Notes: a model not told the origin generated them from the letters alone. DNA of 64,000 nt from Magicicada septendecula (GCA_034769895.1 CM068369.1:428879479-428943478), one strand, 5' to 3'; shown: positions 1 to 10,975, numbered from the stretch's first letter. Program-made: numbers and translations.

Positions 1-225
1 ACAGTGGCACATGCCACCACTGCAATAGCCTACTTAATGTCCTTCCACATTTGCAGTCTCTACTTTCCATGATTATTTCACTTCGATTAACACCACACAA
101 CCCCCCAAAATTACCCATTAATCTTGTATGATAACATAATAAACAAATAAGACATTAACCTTGAACATTAGCATTGCTACATTCACATTAAACAAACAAT
201 TCGCTTTTAAATAATTTATATAGAA
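1..225 (-). other. AT-rich spacer of element G
   Basis: This is non-coding AT-rich sequence of the kind found downstream of the gag-like frame in related elements. The stretch at about 180-220 resembles element F at about 56050-56100. I see no structured module or ORF in it. Confidence 0.5.
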
Positions 226-2712
226 AACTAGCAAAATACCCGTGCTTCGCTACGGAGTTTCACGTTGTATGTAATTGTACAATTATTGCTCGCTTAATAG
301 TATAGGATTAGATAGATTGTACAAATTCTCAACTCTTAGTTTGTTTATTTACATTGATAGCAACAGCTGTTTTTATTTATTTCAAAAAAATCGTTAGAGC
401 CGTTTCCGAGAAAAAAAGGACATACATTTATTAATTAATTGAACTTCGAAATTTTCTCGACTATAAGAACCTGCAAACAACGAAGTTTTTTTTCAATTTA
501 AAACAATGATTAAAAACTCAGGACTAAATGTATTTGGGGTTTCCAGTAAACTGAGACGTCAACCACTTCATTTACAAAGTATGCAATTCCCGCGATAAAT
601 TTCATTATTTGGTTTTTTGCCCCTTAGGAGCGAAAGTTTTTAAAACCGTTTCTTAGTGAGCACCTGAGACCTATGATGAAGCTACGTTCAAAGTTTCATT
701 GATATCCATTCAGTGGTTTCAGAGATATCGTGATCAGTGAGTCAGTCAGTGGTATTTGGCTTACATAGATATCTATATCTAGCCGATTTACCCAGCGTTG
801 CTCGGGTTCAAAATTTATTCATAGGCTCATAGGCACCTATTCTTGTTCTAACGTTATATTACTTGTATATTGTATAATCTTCCTTATATTGTTACGTTCG
901 CATTCTCACTGGAGGAATACTCTGTAGCGCACCTGTTTGAGAACATGTCATAAACTGTATTCTTATATCTGGAGAAGAATTCTGTTGCGCATGATGCTCC
1001 TGCTCGATTTCTAACTCTGGGAGAGGGCGAACAGCTAAATTAGTTTTCAATAAAATGTCTACAGTACTTGCACGCGCTGCGTATTTACTGTCTTTTATAA
1101 TTCATTGTGTTAATGTTGAAATAAGGCATTTGTTAAATTAGTGTCTCCTAAACTTATTCTAACAATACAATACCTCTATAGATTTCAGCTTATCAATTTT
1201 TAAATTCAAACTTAAGCAAGTGCATTTATATTGTCTGAACACTATGATCTGAATACATTTGCTATCAAAACTTTGTTTTTTATACTCGCTTATAACTTAC
1301 TTCGATCTTAACTTATCCACTTTTAAATTCAAACTGAAACAACTCTGAATTCACACACTATTAAGAAGTTTCTTAAAATGCATACACCACCTTTGATATC
1401 ATAACCTATATCTTTATTTATAAGAACCGTGGAGTCTGGCCCCGCCGTCTTTCGCGGGATCCGACCTAAGACTCCCCGGGTTCCGTGGATGAACTCCGGG
1501 GAAGGCCCGTCGGACGACTCCCGCGCTATTTCCTATGCGGGAGACTTCCACCAATGCTATGGTAACCAGAATCTATTCTATTGGGTTGCCATAGTAACCA
1601 GATCTAATAGTTTTTAAGACCCAAAGGACCCCCCAAAGGATCGTATCAAAAAAACACTTGTCCTATGTTGGTTCTCCCGTTGTGTAAAATATTTGTGCCA
1701 AGTTTGGTTGAAATCGGTCCAGTGGTTTAGGAGGAGATGTGGAAGACCCCAAAGGACCCCCCGAAGGATCGTATCGAAAAAACACCTACCCTATGTTGGT
1801 TCTCCCGTTGCGTAAAATATTTGTGCCAAGTTTTGTTGAAATCGGTCCAGTGGTTTAGGAGGAGATGTGGAAGACCCCAAAGGACCCCATCGAAGAAAAC
1901 ACCTATCCTATGTTGGTTCTCCCGTTGCATAAAATACTTGTGCCAAGTTTGGTTGAAATCGGTCCAGTTTTTTAGGAGGAGATGTGGAAGACCCCAAAGA
2001 ATCCCCCAAAGAACCCCATCGAAAAAACACCTATCCTATGTTGGTTCTCCCATCGCGTAAAATATTTGTGCCAAGTTTGGTTGAAATCGGTCCAGTGGTT
2101 TAGGAGGAGATGTGGAAGACCCCAAAGAACCCCCAAAGGACCCCATCGAAAAAACACCTATCCTATGTTGGTTATCCCGTTGCGTAAAATATTTGTGCCA
2201 AGTTTGGTTGAAATCGGTCCAGTGGTTTAGGAGGAGATGTGGAAGACCCCAAAGAACCCCATCGATGCACCTCACCTATGTTGGTTCTCCCGTCGCGTAA
2301 AATATTTGTGCCAAGTTTGGTTGAAATCGGTCCAGTGGTTTAGGAGGAGATGTGGAACATACATACATAGATACATACATACAATAGGGGGGGGTTTGCC
2401 CCTTAGGGGTGAAAGTTTTTAAAACCGTTTCTTAGTGAGCACCTAAGACCTATGATGAAGCTATGTTCAAAGTTTCATTGATATCCATTCAGTAGTTTTT
2501 GCTCTACGTTGATTCTATGTCAGTTAGTCAGGCAAACTTCCCCCCCTTTTTCCCCCTTTAAAGGTCGAATTTCCAAAAATCCCTTCTTAGCGGATACCTA
2601 CATCACATAAGGAACCTACATGCCAAATTTCAAGTTTCTAGGTGTTATAGTTTCGGAGATTTCGTGATGAGTCAGTGAGTGAGTCAGTGGTATTTCTCTT
2701 TTATATATATAG
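226..2712. mobile_element. Unclassified insertion inside element G, with internal tandem repeats
   Basis: G spacer sequence stops near 225 and resumes near 2712. On both sides it matches the continuous spacer of element F near 56090-56130, so the block between is an insertion. It starts close to a GTGCTTCGCTACGG motif and ends in GAGTCAGTGGTATTT followed by a TATATATAGAT tail. The flanks share a short TATATAGA-like sequence that may be a TSD. A roughly 110-bp segment near 614-760 recurs at 2392-2500. There is no convincing ORF. The ending resembles the tails of non-LTR retrotransposons or SINEs in many arthropod genomes, but I cannot assign a family. Confidence 0.55.
1621..2357 (+). repeat. 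Tandem repeat, six units of about 111-130 bp
   Basis: Six diverged units each contain GTGCCAAGTTTGGTTGAAAT and GGTTTAGGAGGAGATGTGGA. Unit anchors lie near 1684, 1814, 1929, 2056, 2184 and 2295. The array ends in a short ACATACAT simple repeat. The open frames across the array exist only because the unit repeats; I do not regard them as genes. Confidence 0.9.
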
Positions 2713-3494
2713 ATTATAACTTGAAATTTTTTATTAACTCTTTTATATATCATCATTTAATTATTTATCACTTACTACAATTAGATCCCTCAAAAATTTC
2801 AAATTTATTATTAACATTTATTTTACCTCACATTTCAATTATTATTACCTTTTAACTATGGTTTATATTTAGTATAACTATCTCAAATTAGTTTCATCAT
2901 TGAGTTTAAAATCTTTTCAACACATGTAAACATTTTACTCTATTTAACTTGTATTGTAAAATTCATACTCACAGTACATCATTCAAAACAATACATCTCC
3001 ATTACCTTCTGAAACAATAACGATAATATGATTCCACAACTAAATACATCTTACATTTATTCATTTATTAATTATTATCACATTTAAATCTCATAAAATA
3101 ATTTAAATTCATTATCACAATTCAATTATATAACATTGTAAATCAATCAAAAATATTTAAACATCTCAAATTACTTTAATTCCATCAATTATTCAAGAAC
3201 ACAACATATTTCAATTATTATCAAAACAATTACAATTCATTAATTACTTTCATAATTATTCTTGTTATTTATTTAGTCTGCTCATAATATTATTATTATT
3301 ATTAAATTGATTTCTACTACCTACACACATTGTTTACATTACATACCTGTTACAATATAAACACAATTAATTTCGCTAAAATTTATTTACAAATCTTTGT
3401 CATTATTTTTCAGTTTACCACACTTCATTTTGTAAAGCAGTCCATTCCAAAACCATTAATTACATGATTAAACGTTCATAAACATTTATTGTCT
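2713..3494 (-). other. AT-rich spacer downstream of the G gag-like gene
   Basis: This is very AT-rich with short homopolymer and ATT runs. It corresponds to the sequence just after the gag-like stop in the other elements. I see no structured module or ORF. Confidence 0.5.
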
Positions 3495-4087
3495 TTACCC
3501 CCAATCATCGTACAAAAATCTGGTCTTACATTTACACAGTTTATTTTTTATTAAACTCATTTTATCATTTTTATTAATATAAAGATTATCCAAATTTTTA
3601 TATTCTTCCACAATACCAACAGGATTATTCCATGTTATTAAATCATATAATTTATTATCATCGAGTATAGTCCAGTTACCCTTAGTCTGCTCTGTCATAG
3701 TTATGCCAATACAATTTCATTATTATTATTATTATCTACTGCTGTATTTGCTTTGTCATAAAGTGAGTAGTCAATATCATCAATTGTTGTACTAACTATT
3801 TCACAAGGTAAGTACCTACTATCGCTAATTCTTTCAATATCTAACCTCTTTATTAATTCGTCATAACCTCTACTAACCTTAAATAACTTTACCTTCCTGT
3901 CAACATATCTTTCATCATAACACCAATGCATACTTTTGCTATCATTCCGTACAGAGGGTATTAAATCGTAAAAATGCCTACTAAAAATTAAAAAATTACT
4001 TAGAAACACATCGTTTTCCTGTAAGGGACTCTTGCCCTTCAAAAACATTTGTAACCAGCTTGGTTTACCATAAAACTGGGGAAAATT

Positions 4088-4096
4088 TACCCTCTG
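4088..4096 (-). other. 5' arm of conserved RNA helix in G gag-like region
   Basis: TACCCTCTG on the plus strand is the complement of CAGAGGGTA in the G transcript. It pairs with the arm at 3952-3960. A nested hairpin (AAGGG at 4023-4027 with CCCTT at 4035-4039) lies between them. The same arrangement recurs in A1, A2, D, B, C, E and H. Confidence 0.55.
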
Positions 4097-4156
4097 CTCT
4101 ATATTCACAAAATCATTCTCTTCATACTCCCTCTCTCTCTAACTTACAAACACTGA

Positions 4157-4162
<6 letters not shown>

Positions 4163-4189
<27 letters not shown>
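4163..4189. repeat. (CT)n microsatellite
   Basis: A run of CT dinucleotides inside the G gag-like region. Element H has a shorter CT tract at the homologous place (about 63100-63120). Confidence 0.85.
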
Positions 4190-4194
<5 letters not shown>

Positions 4195-4725
4195 TTCTAT
4201 ATTATTATGGTCGCTAATTATTTTCACGGTATTATTTTTATATCTCGTTTTCAACTATCTTACTACTATTGGTTATTAATTCATTTTCATAATTATTTGT
4301 TATTTTATTATTACCCTGGTCGTCTGTTATTTCGTCACAATCACCCGTAAATGTGTCATTTTCTACCTCCTTCTTCAGCGTTCTACTTTCGTTTATTTCG
4401 TCTTGTATTTTGTTTATATTTATTATTATCTCACCTTTCATGCCCGCAATAGTTTTATTCATACTTTCCAACCGGCTATTCATATTTATTCACTCACTCT
4501 CAATTCGCTCCTTACGTTATTTAAATCGGTAAGTTTAATATTTACGGCATTTATTTCTGATTTGATTTCAGTTTTTAAATTATTATTTTCTGATTTCATT
4601 TTCTCGTTTACTATGTTTATTTCTGATTTGATTTCAGTTTTTAAATTATTATTTTGTTTTCATTTCAGTTCTCATTCCTGACATCATCTCCATCATCAAC
4701 GCTAATTGGTAAAATATATTTGCAT

Positions 4726-5895
4726 TGTAACGGACCAAATTTGGGTATTTTTATTTATTTGCATTTTTTGGGGTTTTCTAAAAATTATTGGTAAGTTTTA
4801 TTCCATTGTGACAGACCACGTGTATAGAACAGTTTGTAACAAAGCAGCAACGCAATATTCCGTTGCGAAATCAGTCAAGGAATGTGCACCACCCTAGATT
4901 TCCAAGAACTTTGTCTGAATGTGACAGCGTGCACGCACGCGTCAAGTGAGTATACGCTCGGGGTGACGCTACTTCAGAAACTCAAAATGGCCTAGAGGGG
5001 AATTGTTGCCTTGCACATGCCCCCATGAAGGCGAATATGAAACTTAAGGTCCGCCTTTTTTGTGACATCAAGCCAGAAGCGCCTAAATATCGTCGGCACA
5101 CGACACGGAAATAACTACTATATATCAGGCCTACAGCCACTAAACTACAACAACTCAAGTATGAGCGACGACGAAATTCGTTCGCGGCAGGCATGAAGAT
5201 CCGTCCGCCCCAAAGAGACTCTTTTCCCAGTTCGTCACGAATAGTACCGGACGGTACACCCTACGGGGTATCTCTTTAAAAAATTTTATAAATTGTACTA
5301 GAAAAAAGTGAAATCACAGTGAAAATACATGACCGCGGTCGATAATACAGTGAAGAACAGATTAAGTAAATTTCGGACATGAATATTAATTAAAAAGGAG
5401 TCACCATGAGTGCAAACGAAAACCACGTTGCCGGCGGGGAATATTACGAAAATATTTAAGGGATTTGGGGCAATAAAAATGTTCTGGGGTTATTAAATTG
5501 AATATATGTGAGAAAGGCAGGCTGGGCTGTTTATGTTTGTGTGTGTTATATAGAAGGTAAGGTAGTTGTTATGTTTTTGTATTAATCATCATCTATGCCT
5601 AAGGCTGTAATTCAAAATTTAAAAGAAAAACCAGTGGAGAGAATAACAATTTTTTTTTATTTTTATACATGTTTAAGATGTTCAACAACCATAAAAAATA
5701 AAAACCATTATCTTTCTAATGATAAATTTTGGTATTTAACTTCCTTCAAAACCTTATTTCATTTGATGTGCTGCCAAGTTCGTCGAACGAACGGGGTTCG
5801 TCCCCACTATGCGATCCGGCCAGATCGAAGGTTGAAGGTAAGTGGAAGTTTCAATTTAGTTCATTAATAAATACCAGAAAGGAAATAAAGTTACA
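4726..5895 (+). repeat. A1 5' LTR
   Basis: Starts TGTAACGGACC and ends AAAGTTACA. The termini TGTAAC and GTTACA form a short inverted repeat. A consensus 5' splice donor, AAG then GTAAGT, lies at about 5836-5843, near the LTR end. An AAAATGGCC core is present at about 4985. Minus-strand ORFs inside the LTR are probably fortuitous. Confidence 0.92.
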
Positions 5896-5915
5896 ATTGT
5901 TGCCGTGACAGCAGG
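5896..5915 (+). other. A1 PBS region, atypical
   Basis: The sequence just after the LTR is ATTGTTGCCGTGACAGCAGG. It occupies the PBS position but lacks a clean TGGCGCC, unlike B, C and G. It may use a different tRNA or be degraded. Confidence 0.35.
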
Positions 5916-6070
5916 ATGTAATATAACAAAAAAGTTGTATTACGCCGGCCTACATGTTGACAGTACACTGAATGAAGTACGGTTGCGAAAGTAAAATTGT
6001 ATTGATGTAAACTTACGTAATTATGGTAGAAGGTTGATTTTATAATAATGTTTTGAAAAGAAAATAATCA

Positions 6071-7336
6071 TTGGTAGCTATTACGGAAGTAAAAAATAAA
6101 ACAGTAAAAATGTCTGAGAATACTAAAAGTAATATAACTAGCGTAGAGATGAGTGAAAGTGACCTTGAGTCAGTTGAGCCGAGTGCTGTTACAGAAACAG
6201 CTGTCGGCGGTAATGTAATCATTCATTCTACTCCAATTGCCGCCCATATGCAATTAAGCGAAACAGATGTTGATTCTGGGATTCAGTTGACCCCAGTTTC
6301 AACCAATAAAAATAAACAAGCTGATGAAATAGATATAATGAGTTTTTTACGAAAAATGGACAACAAATTTGATATGCAGAATAACCAATTTAAAGAATTA
6401 AATAAACGCTTTGATAGTAACGAGATAACTTTGAATGAGATGAAAAATGATTTTAACAGTAAACTAGATGAACAGAGAATAAAATGTGAACAACTGAACA
6501 GTCAGTTGCAGCAGAGTATTAGCGTAAAATTTGATGATTTCATAAATGATGTACAAGAAAAGAATAAATGTCTTGAAAATGCCAATGAAATAATAAGAAA
6601 TAATTTGAATAAAGTAGAACAGAGTAAGAGTAATACAAATGAAAATTGTAATAACATGTGTGAAAATGTTGTACTAAATGAAGGGTTAATAAATGAAAAT
6701 AGTGATGTAATCGAAAAAGTAGTATCTGAGAGTGATAAGGAGAGTACCGATGAGTTTTTAGAATGTGATAATGAAATGTTAATGTGTGTTAATGAGTTAG
6801 AGAAAGAGTGGAAAAATAGTATAGTGGTAGAATGGGGGCAGAGGGTAAATTTTCCCCTTATTTTTTCTGAACCAGAGTGTTCACAAATGTCGTTTTTGAA
6901 GGGCAACAGACCCGTGTTAGTAGAAGATTTGAAGTGTTTATTTTTGTTGTATAATTTTGTACCCTCTGTCTGGAATAATATTGAGAGTGTGATATGGCAT
7001 TATGATGAGAGAGATTTGAATAGAGAATTGTATGTTGAGAGAGAAACAGAACTGTATGAATTAAATAGAAATTATGATGAATGGAAAGGAAGGTTAGAAG
7101 TATATTTAAATAAGAATGATTTAATTGACAATATAAAAGTAAATAACCTAATAATGAATATAATTACTGATGGAGACTTAACAGCAACACTTAACATAGA
7201 CTGGAGGCATGATTATTTTGATAAAACGGATAAATTGAAATTGTCTGGTTATGACACACAAAGTAACCATTTGTTTGTCAGCAAAACTGAAAAGTGTGAT
7301 ATAAAACAAAGATTAATCTATGACGATGGAGGGTAG
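6071..7336 (+). CDS. A1 gag-like coiled-coil protein, intact, about 421 aa
   Basis: This is one of the two longest uninterrupted copies of the family protein; the other is in A2. Two starts are possible: the first ATG at 6071, or the ATG at 6110 giving MSENTKSN, which resembles the starts in B, D and C. The N-terminal 80 residues are acidic and Ser/Thr-rich with an STP motif. Residues about 95-180 form a charged coiled-coil-like region with repeated KFD and NKF units. A variable acidic linker follows. The conserved C-terminal region (about 255-421) contains WGQRVNFP, FLKGNRPVLVEDLKCLFL, FVPSVWNN, YDERD and the terminal LIYDDGG. There is no CCHC zinc knuckle, protease or RT motif. The function is unknown; a Gag-type structural role is inferred from position. 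The coding DNA also carries conserved RNA helices. Confidence 0.75.
   Translation: MVAITEVKNKTVKMSENTKSNITSVEMSESDLESVEPSAVTETAVGGNVIIHSTPIAAHMQLSETDVDSGIQLTPVSTNKNKQADEIDIMSFLRKMDNKFDMQNNQFKELNKRFDSNEITLNEMKNDFNSKLDEQRIKCEQLNSQLQQSISVKFDDFINDVQEKNKCLENANEIIRNNLNKVEQSKSNTNENCNNMCENVVLNEGLINENSDVIEKVVSESDKESTDEFLECDNEMLMCVNELEKEWKNSIVVEWGQRVNFPLIFSEPECSQMSFLKGNRPVLVEDLKCLFLLYNFVPSVWNNIESVIWHYDERDLNRELYVERETELYELNRNYDEWKGRLEVYLNKNDLIDNIKVNNLIMNIITDGDLTATLNIDWRHDYFDKTDKLKLSGYDTQSNHLFVSKTEKCDIKQRLIYDDGG
6839..6968 (+). other. A1 gag-region RNA structure: helix 6839-6847 with 6960-6968
   Basis: CAGAGGGTA pairs perfectly with TACCCTCTG 112 nt downstream. In between, GGG and CCC around 6901-6913 form a short nested hairpin. 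The arms encode QRV and VPS, so protein constraint alone could conserve them; the compensatory changes in B and C argue for RNA pairing as well. Confidence 0.55.
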
Positions 7337-8223
7337 GCCATAAAACAATAACGGACAGTTATAAATATTTTTGTTTTGTGGTTTTGACCTGGCAGATTTG
7401 GACAATGAAGTGCGAGAAAATGGAACAGTTAATAACAAAAGTTTGTAAATAATTGTAGTGAATTTATTTGTGTGTATTGTAGCAGGTCAGATAAATAATG
7501 TGTGTACGTAAGATAATTGTTGTAATAATAATATTAAAATATTTGCAATCTAAATAAATAACCGAATTAATTTTGAAAACAGTAACTGATGGGTTCTAAT
7601 TGTTTTGATAGCTATGTAATTTGTATTTTCAGTAATTAATTTAATTAAAACAATTTGATATGTTTTAAATATTTTGATTGATTATTTAAATGTGTAGAAT
7701 TAAATTTTTTTAATGAATTTAAATTATTTTTACGAGATTTGTGAATTTGGTAATTAAATGATAGATTGTGTGATTTAAACTAACATTTGTGTTAAATGTT
7801 TCAGAGGTGAGGGGAAAGTATTAGGGTGTATGGTGAATATGTTTTGTGTATGTCATTTTAAATGGACTGTAAGTATAGAAATTTTATAGTACGAATCATG
7901 TATAATAAAAATGTTTATAGGTGTAACTCAGATGAAAAGATTTTAATTCAATAATGAGATGAATTGAAATAATTGTGTTAAATAAGAATGATAATTAAAA
8001 AATTTAATAATAAATGAAAGATGATATATAATAATTCTTAATAATAAATTTGAAAATTTTAAGAAAAATTCAATGGTAGAAAGTGATGAATGATTTGAAT
8101 GTTGATGGATAAATGGGCAATGAAAATGTTACGATAGAATGTATATAAAATTTTTTAAGTATTTAGTTATTAAGGTGCTATTACGGGGGTGGCCTGTGCC
8201 CTCGGAGATAGTGGAATGGGTTG
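7337..8223 (+). other. A1 AT-rich spacer after the gag-like ORF
   Basis: Non-coding AT-rich sequence, alignable by eye with A2 at about 33460-34320. It contains no ORF or hairpin that I would report. Confidence 0.5.
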
Positions 8224-8785
8224 GGGGTAACAGAGAGTGTTACCTCCATCGGAGGCCAACATGGCGACTATGTGCGGCACAATTTTTTTGTACAAATTTA
8301 ATTGGTACACTGATAGACGTTCGTGTCGCACATATTAATAACGATGTAGAACAGGCATTGAAATGCAAGTTAGATTTCCCCGACTTTTCGGGCGATTACT
8401 GCCTTACCAGCACTAATCGTGGCTTTGGCTAGTGGTTAGCTATGGTCATATCAAGTCCCTTGACCATAGCTGACTTGAAATTGGTATATAATAGAAATTA
8501 AATGGGGGTGAAATTAGGGGAAATCCAGGAACTATGGAACAGCGGCTGCCACTCTGTCCGCATGGGTACAGCATAGCCAGGTGGTAGACCCGTTTTAAGG
8601 GCGTTTAAATAAAAACCAAGGATATGTTGATATCCGAAACGTTAAAATGTAAATGCCGAAGCAAAGACACAGAGATGTCAAATTCCTCCAAATATGCAGT
8701 CTTTGTGGAAGCGAAAGGGCGATACAGTCCTCCATAAATTGCAATAGCGTGTGTGGATGGGAGGTGGCTCAGGTAAGCCACGAAT
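8224..8785 (+). ncRNA. Conserved structured RNA module in A1 (candidate)
   Basis: A GC-richer island in AT-rich spacer, shared with A2, D, F and H. Visible helices are: GGTAAC/GTTACC and CCTC/GGAGG hairpins near 8226-8256; CGATTA (8393-8398) with TAATCG (8414-8419); 8435-8448 with 8461-8474; CTGCCAC (8546-8552) with GTGGTAG (8581-8587), enclosing CTGTCC; GGATAT (8620-8625) with ATATCC (8630-8635); CAAAGAC (8662-8668) with GTCTTTG (8699-8705); and GTGGCT (8764-8769) with AGCCAC (8776-8781). Several helices change both partners in other copies. A short ORF at 8139-8432 is not kept elsewhere. I infer a cis-acting RNA domain; I do not recognise it as a known class. Confidence 0.6.
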
Positions 8786-9534
8786 TTAAATTTATATCAT
8801 AAAAATTGCTAACTCTAATTTTTGATCTAATAAAAATGCTTGTGTTCCGCTTAAATCACTAGATGCTCATACATTCACTATAAGGTGTTCATTCTATATT
8901 TTTTAAATGTAGTATTTTATTGTAGTAGGTTAGATATAGGAATTGATAAAAGGTATATGTTTTATATAATTTGTGTATTTTGAAACCAAGTAGGTAACTA
9001 AACTGACTGGCAGGCGGTTGACGTAATATTATCAGAATCAGAGAAAGGGGAAACAAGGATGTTAGAAGTAAGAATAGATAATCATATGTATTTAATGTAA
9101 TCTGCACAAATTTTGAAATGTGTTTACAATTAGTTAGGAATGTCAGCTGATCAGTAATAAAATGTCACTGTTAAATTGTTCATTGATGATCAAGGTAACT
9201 ACTGTTAAAATAATGTTTTAATGTGTTGAAGATATTGTTTTAAATAATGAGAAAAGAGATCTTGGGTGATGAATATTTTATTGGGACAAGTAGATCAGTC
9301 CAAGTCCAAGTTAAAGTTGAAATGGTAGTAAAAATATTGTTTTGAGTTAATGTAATGTTGTTGTGAGTTAATGTTATCGAATTGAGAAGTATTGATGTTG
9401 ACACAGTAGTTATGGAGAATATATGTAGAGTATTGAGGGATATATTGATGTTTATAATTGATGATGTTATTTTGTTGTAGTTGAAGTGAGGTAATAAGAT
9501 TGAGATTTTGGGGATGGCAATTTTGTAATAGGGG
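8786..9534 (+). other. A1 AT-rich spacer
   Basis: AT-rich sequence between the structured module and the middle module, largely shared with A2 in its left half. I see no gene in it. Confidence 0.45.
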
Positions 9535-9690
9535 GTAGTGTAATGTGGGAGTCCGCAACAAAATGGTTGGGACGGGATGGGACCGATTTAGGGGGAAGGC
9601 GTTACTTTAGGTAGAATCCAGGAACCAACATAATGGGATGAGCTTTTGGGAGGGAAACACACGACGTATCCTAGGTACAAAGGGTTAGAG
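9535..9690 (+). other. A1 middle module
   Basis: A GC-richer island containing GTCCGCAACA, GGACGGGATGGGA and AATCCAGGAACCAACA. A diverged minus-strand counterpart lies in F at about 54880-55040. B (about 25055-25200) and E (about 50225-50375) carry a different island at the equivalent place. The function is unknown. Confidence 0.4.
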
Positions 9691-10644
9691 AGTATTTTTT
9701 TATATATATATATATAGAGAGAGAAGGTGGCGAATTGAGTTTAATAGTAAGTTGGGTCTAGAGATTGTTTGTTAGATATTTTGATAGAGATGGGTGTCCT
9801 GTTAGTTACAGTTGTTAGTGAGTATTAGAGGCATAGCAAGCTAAAATAAATAATTAGATCACCCAAAGTAACGTAGAGTGAGAATAATAAAGAAAGAGAT
9901 TTATAATAAGAATATATAAAATTTTTAATTGCAACCAGTGACAATTTTTGATAGAATTTGGAAATGTAAAGCTATAAAGTGTTTATTTGAATAATTTAAA
10001 GGTCAATTTGATTGTTATTTATAATAATATTTTGTTATTTTAAAGGTTTTATTTTATTATGTTTTTGTGTTTTAAGAGAGAATTTTACAGATGTTAAGTG
10101 TATTTTCAGATAGAACTTGTATATAACGTATGTAGGTCAAGGTTCTGGACTTGACCTAGTTTTGACTATGTTTAGCAAGGAAGTTAATCCAACTTTTGTT
10201 TTTAACTGATTTAAATAATTTCAATATAAAAAGAAAAATATTTTAAGAAAGTTAAAATTTTTTGGAATTTAAGATTTTTTTTTGGAAATTTTGAATTAAA
10301 AATTTTCTTTGGAAAAAAAAATAAATAAATAAAAATTTTTCTTGATTTTGCGCCTGCCAGCTAATGGATATTTGTAATCCTTGATTATTTTATTGTTTGT
10401 GTACTCACCATGTTTATTATTATTGAATTATTTTATTGAATTGTGTTGTTAGACTCTAGGTGTAATCACATGTTAGGTTAAGGATGTTTTATTTTTAAGA
10501 AATGTTCAATTGATATAATTTTTTGATAACAAAAAACAAAAACAAATGAAGAGAATAATTCAAAATAGATACCAAATTTGTGATTTGATTTTAACTGAAA
10601 ACAACCAGTGAGTTGTAATTTAAGTAAATTTTCAAAGAATTTTT
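9691..10644 (+). other. A1 AT-rich spacer
   Basis: AT-rich non-coding sequence. The part from about 10330 (TTGCGCCTGCCAG) matches A2 near 35400. There is no ORF of note. Confidence 0.45.
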
Positions 10645-10975
10645 CAAGTTTCAGTATGTAGTGTGAGTGTGTGCGTGAGCCCAGTATCTGCTAAAGGCAG
10701 CCCAGCTTGCATATAAGGGGAAACATATCGGTGGAGGATCTGGCATGATCTGAGCCAGGGATTGAGGATTTTTGGGGTAGCGTGATAGAAGGCGAGGTGA
10801 GCTGTGGTGCGTGTCGGTTCGATTTTTTAGTGTTGGGATCTCTTCCAGAGAAGTCCAGTGATCTCGTTCAGATGCGTCCATGGTCGCCGAGCCAGGGGGG
10901 TTGTGTACCCATGAAGTGTAAGAACAGAAGGGGGTTGTTGGCGCCAGTTCCTCACCGGTCCTCTTAGGGGTTTTA
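10645..10975 (+). other. A1 3' conserved module
   Basis: Contains GTGTTGGGATCTC, GAGAAGTCCAG and a CCTCTTAGGGG-like end that recur in all complete copies just upstream of the PPT hairpin. It begins after a TTTCAG acceptor-like site near 10649. The frame of the conserved small ORF seen in D, E, F and H is altered here, so conservation in A1 is at nucleotide level. Confidence 0.5.

Larger units (their letters stand above)
3495..4725 (-). pseudogene. gag-like coiled-coil gene of G, C-terminal part, broken
   Basis: The minus strand carries the middle and C-terminal part of the family's gag-like protein in several frames: about 4483-4238, 4108-3701 and 3698-3495. Recognisable blocks are QRVNFPQFYG, FLKGKSPL, IPSVRND, WCYDERY and a C-terminus RFLYDDWG where other copies have DDGG. 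Stops and frameshifts separate the blocks. The N-terminus is at 12192-12367, displaced by insertion of A1 at 4725/12192. A CT microsatellite interrupts the frame near 4163-4189. The family is known to me only from this window: coiled coil followed by a conserved roughly 190-residue C-terminal region, with no zinc knuckle. Calling it gag-like rests on its position after the PBS. Confidence 0.65.

Noticed and set aside
1737-2422. Overlapping short ORFs with RRRCGRPQRTP repeats
   Set aside because: They follow from the tandem repeat on both strands and shift frame from unit to unit.
4982-5194. 70-aa minus-strand ORF repeated at 11283-11495
   Set aside because: It lies inside the A1 LTR and repeats only because the LTR does. 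It is antisense to transcription and has no counterpart in other LTR families.
7320-7336. YDDGG at the C-terminus as a reverse transcriptase YXDD motif
   Set aside because: It is the last five residues before the stop in all copies, with none of the other RT motifs around it.
8224-8260. tRNA gene from adjacent hairpins
   Set aside because: No acceptor stem, anticodon loop or A/B box arrangement could be fitted.
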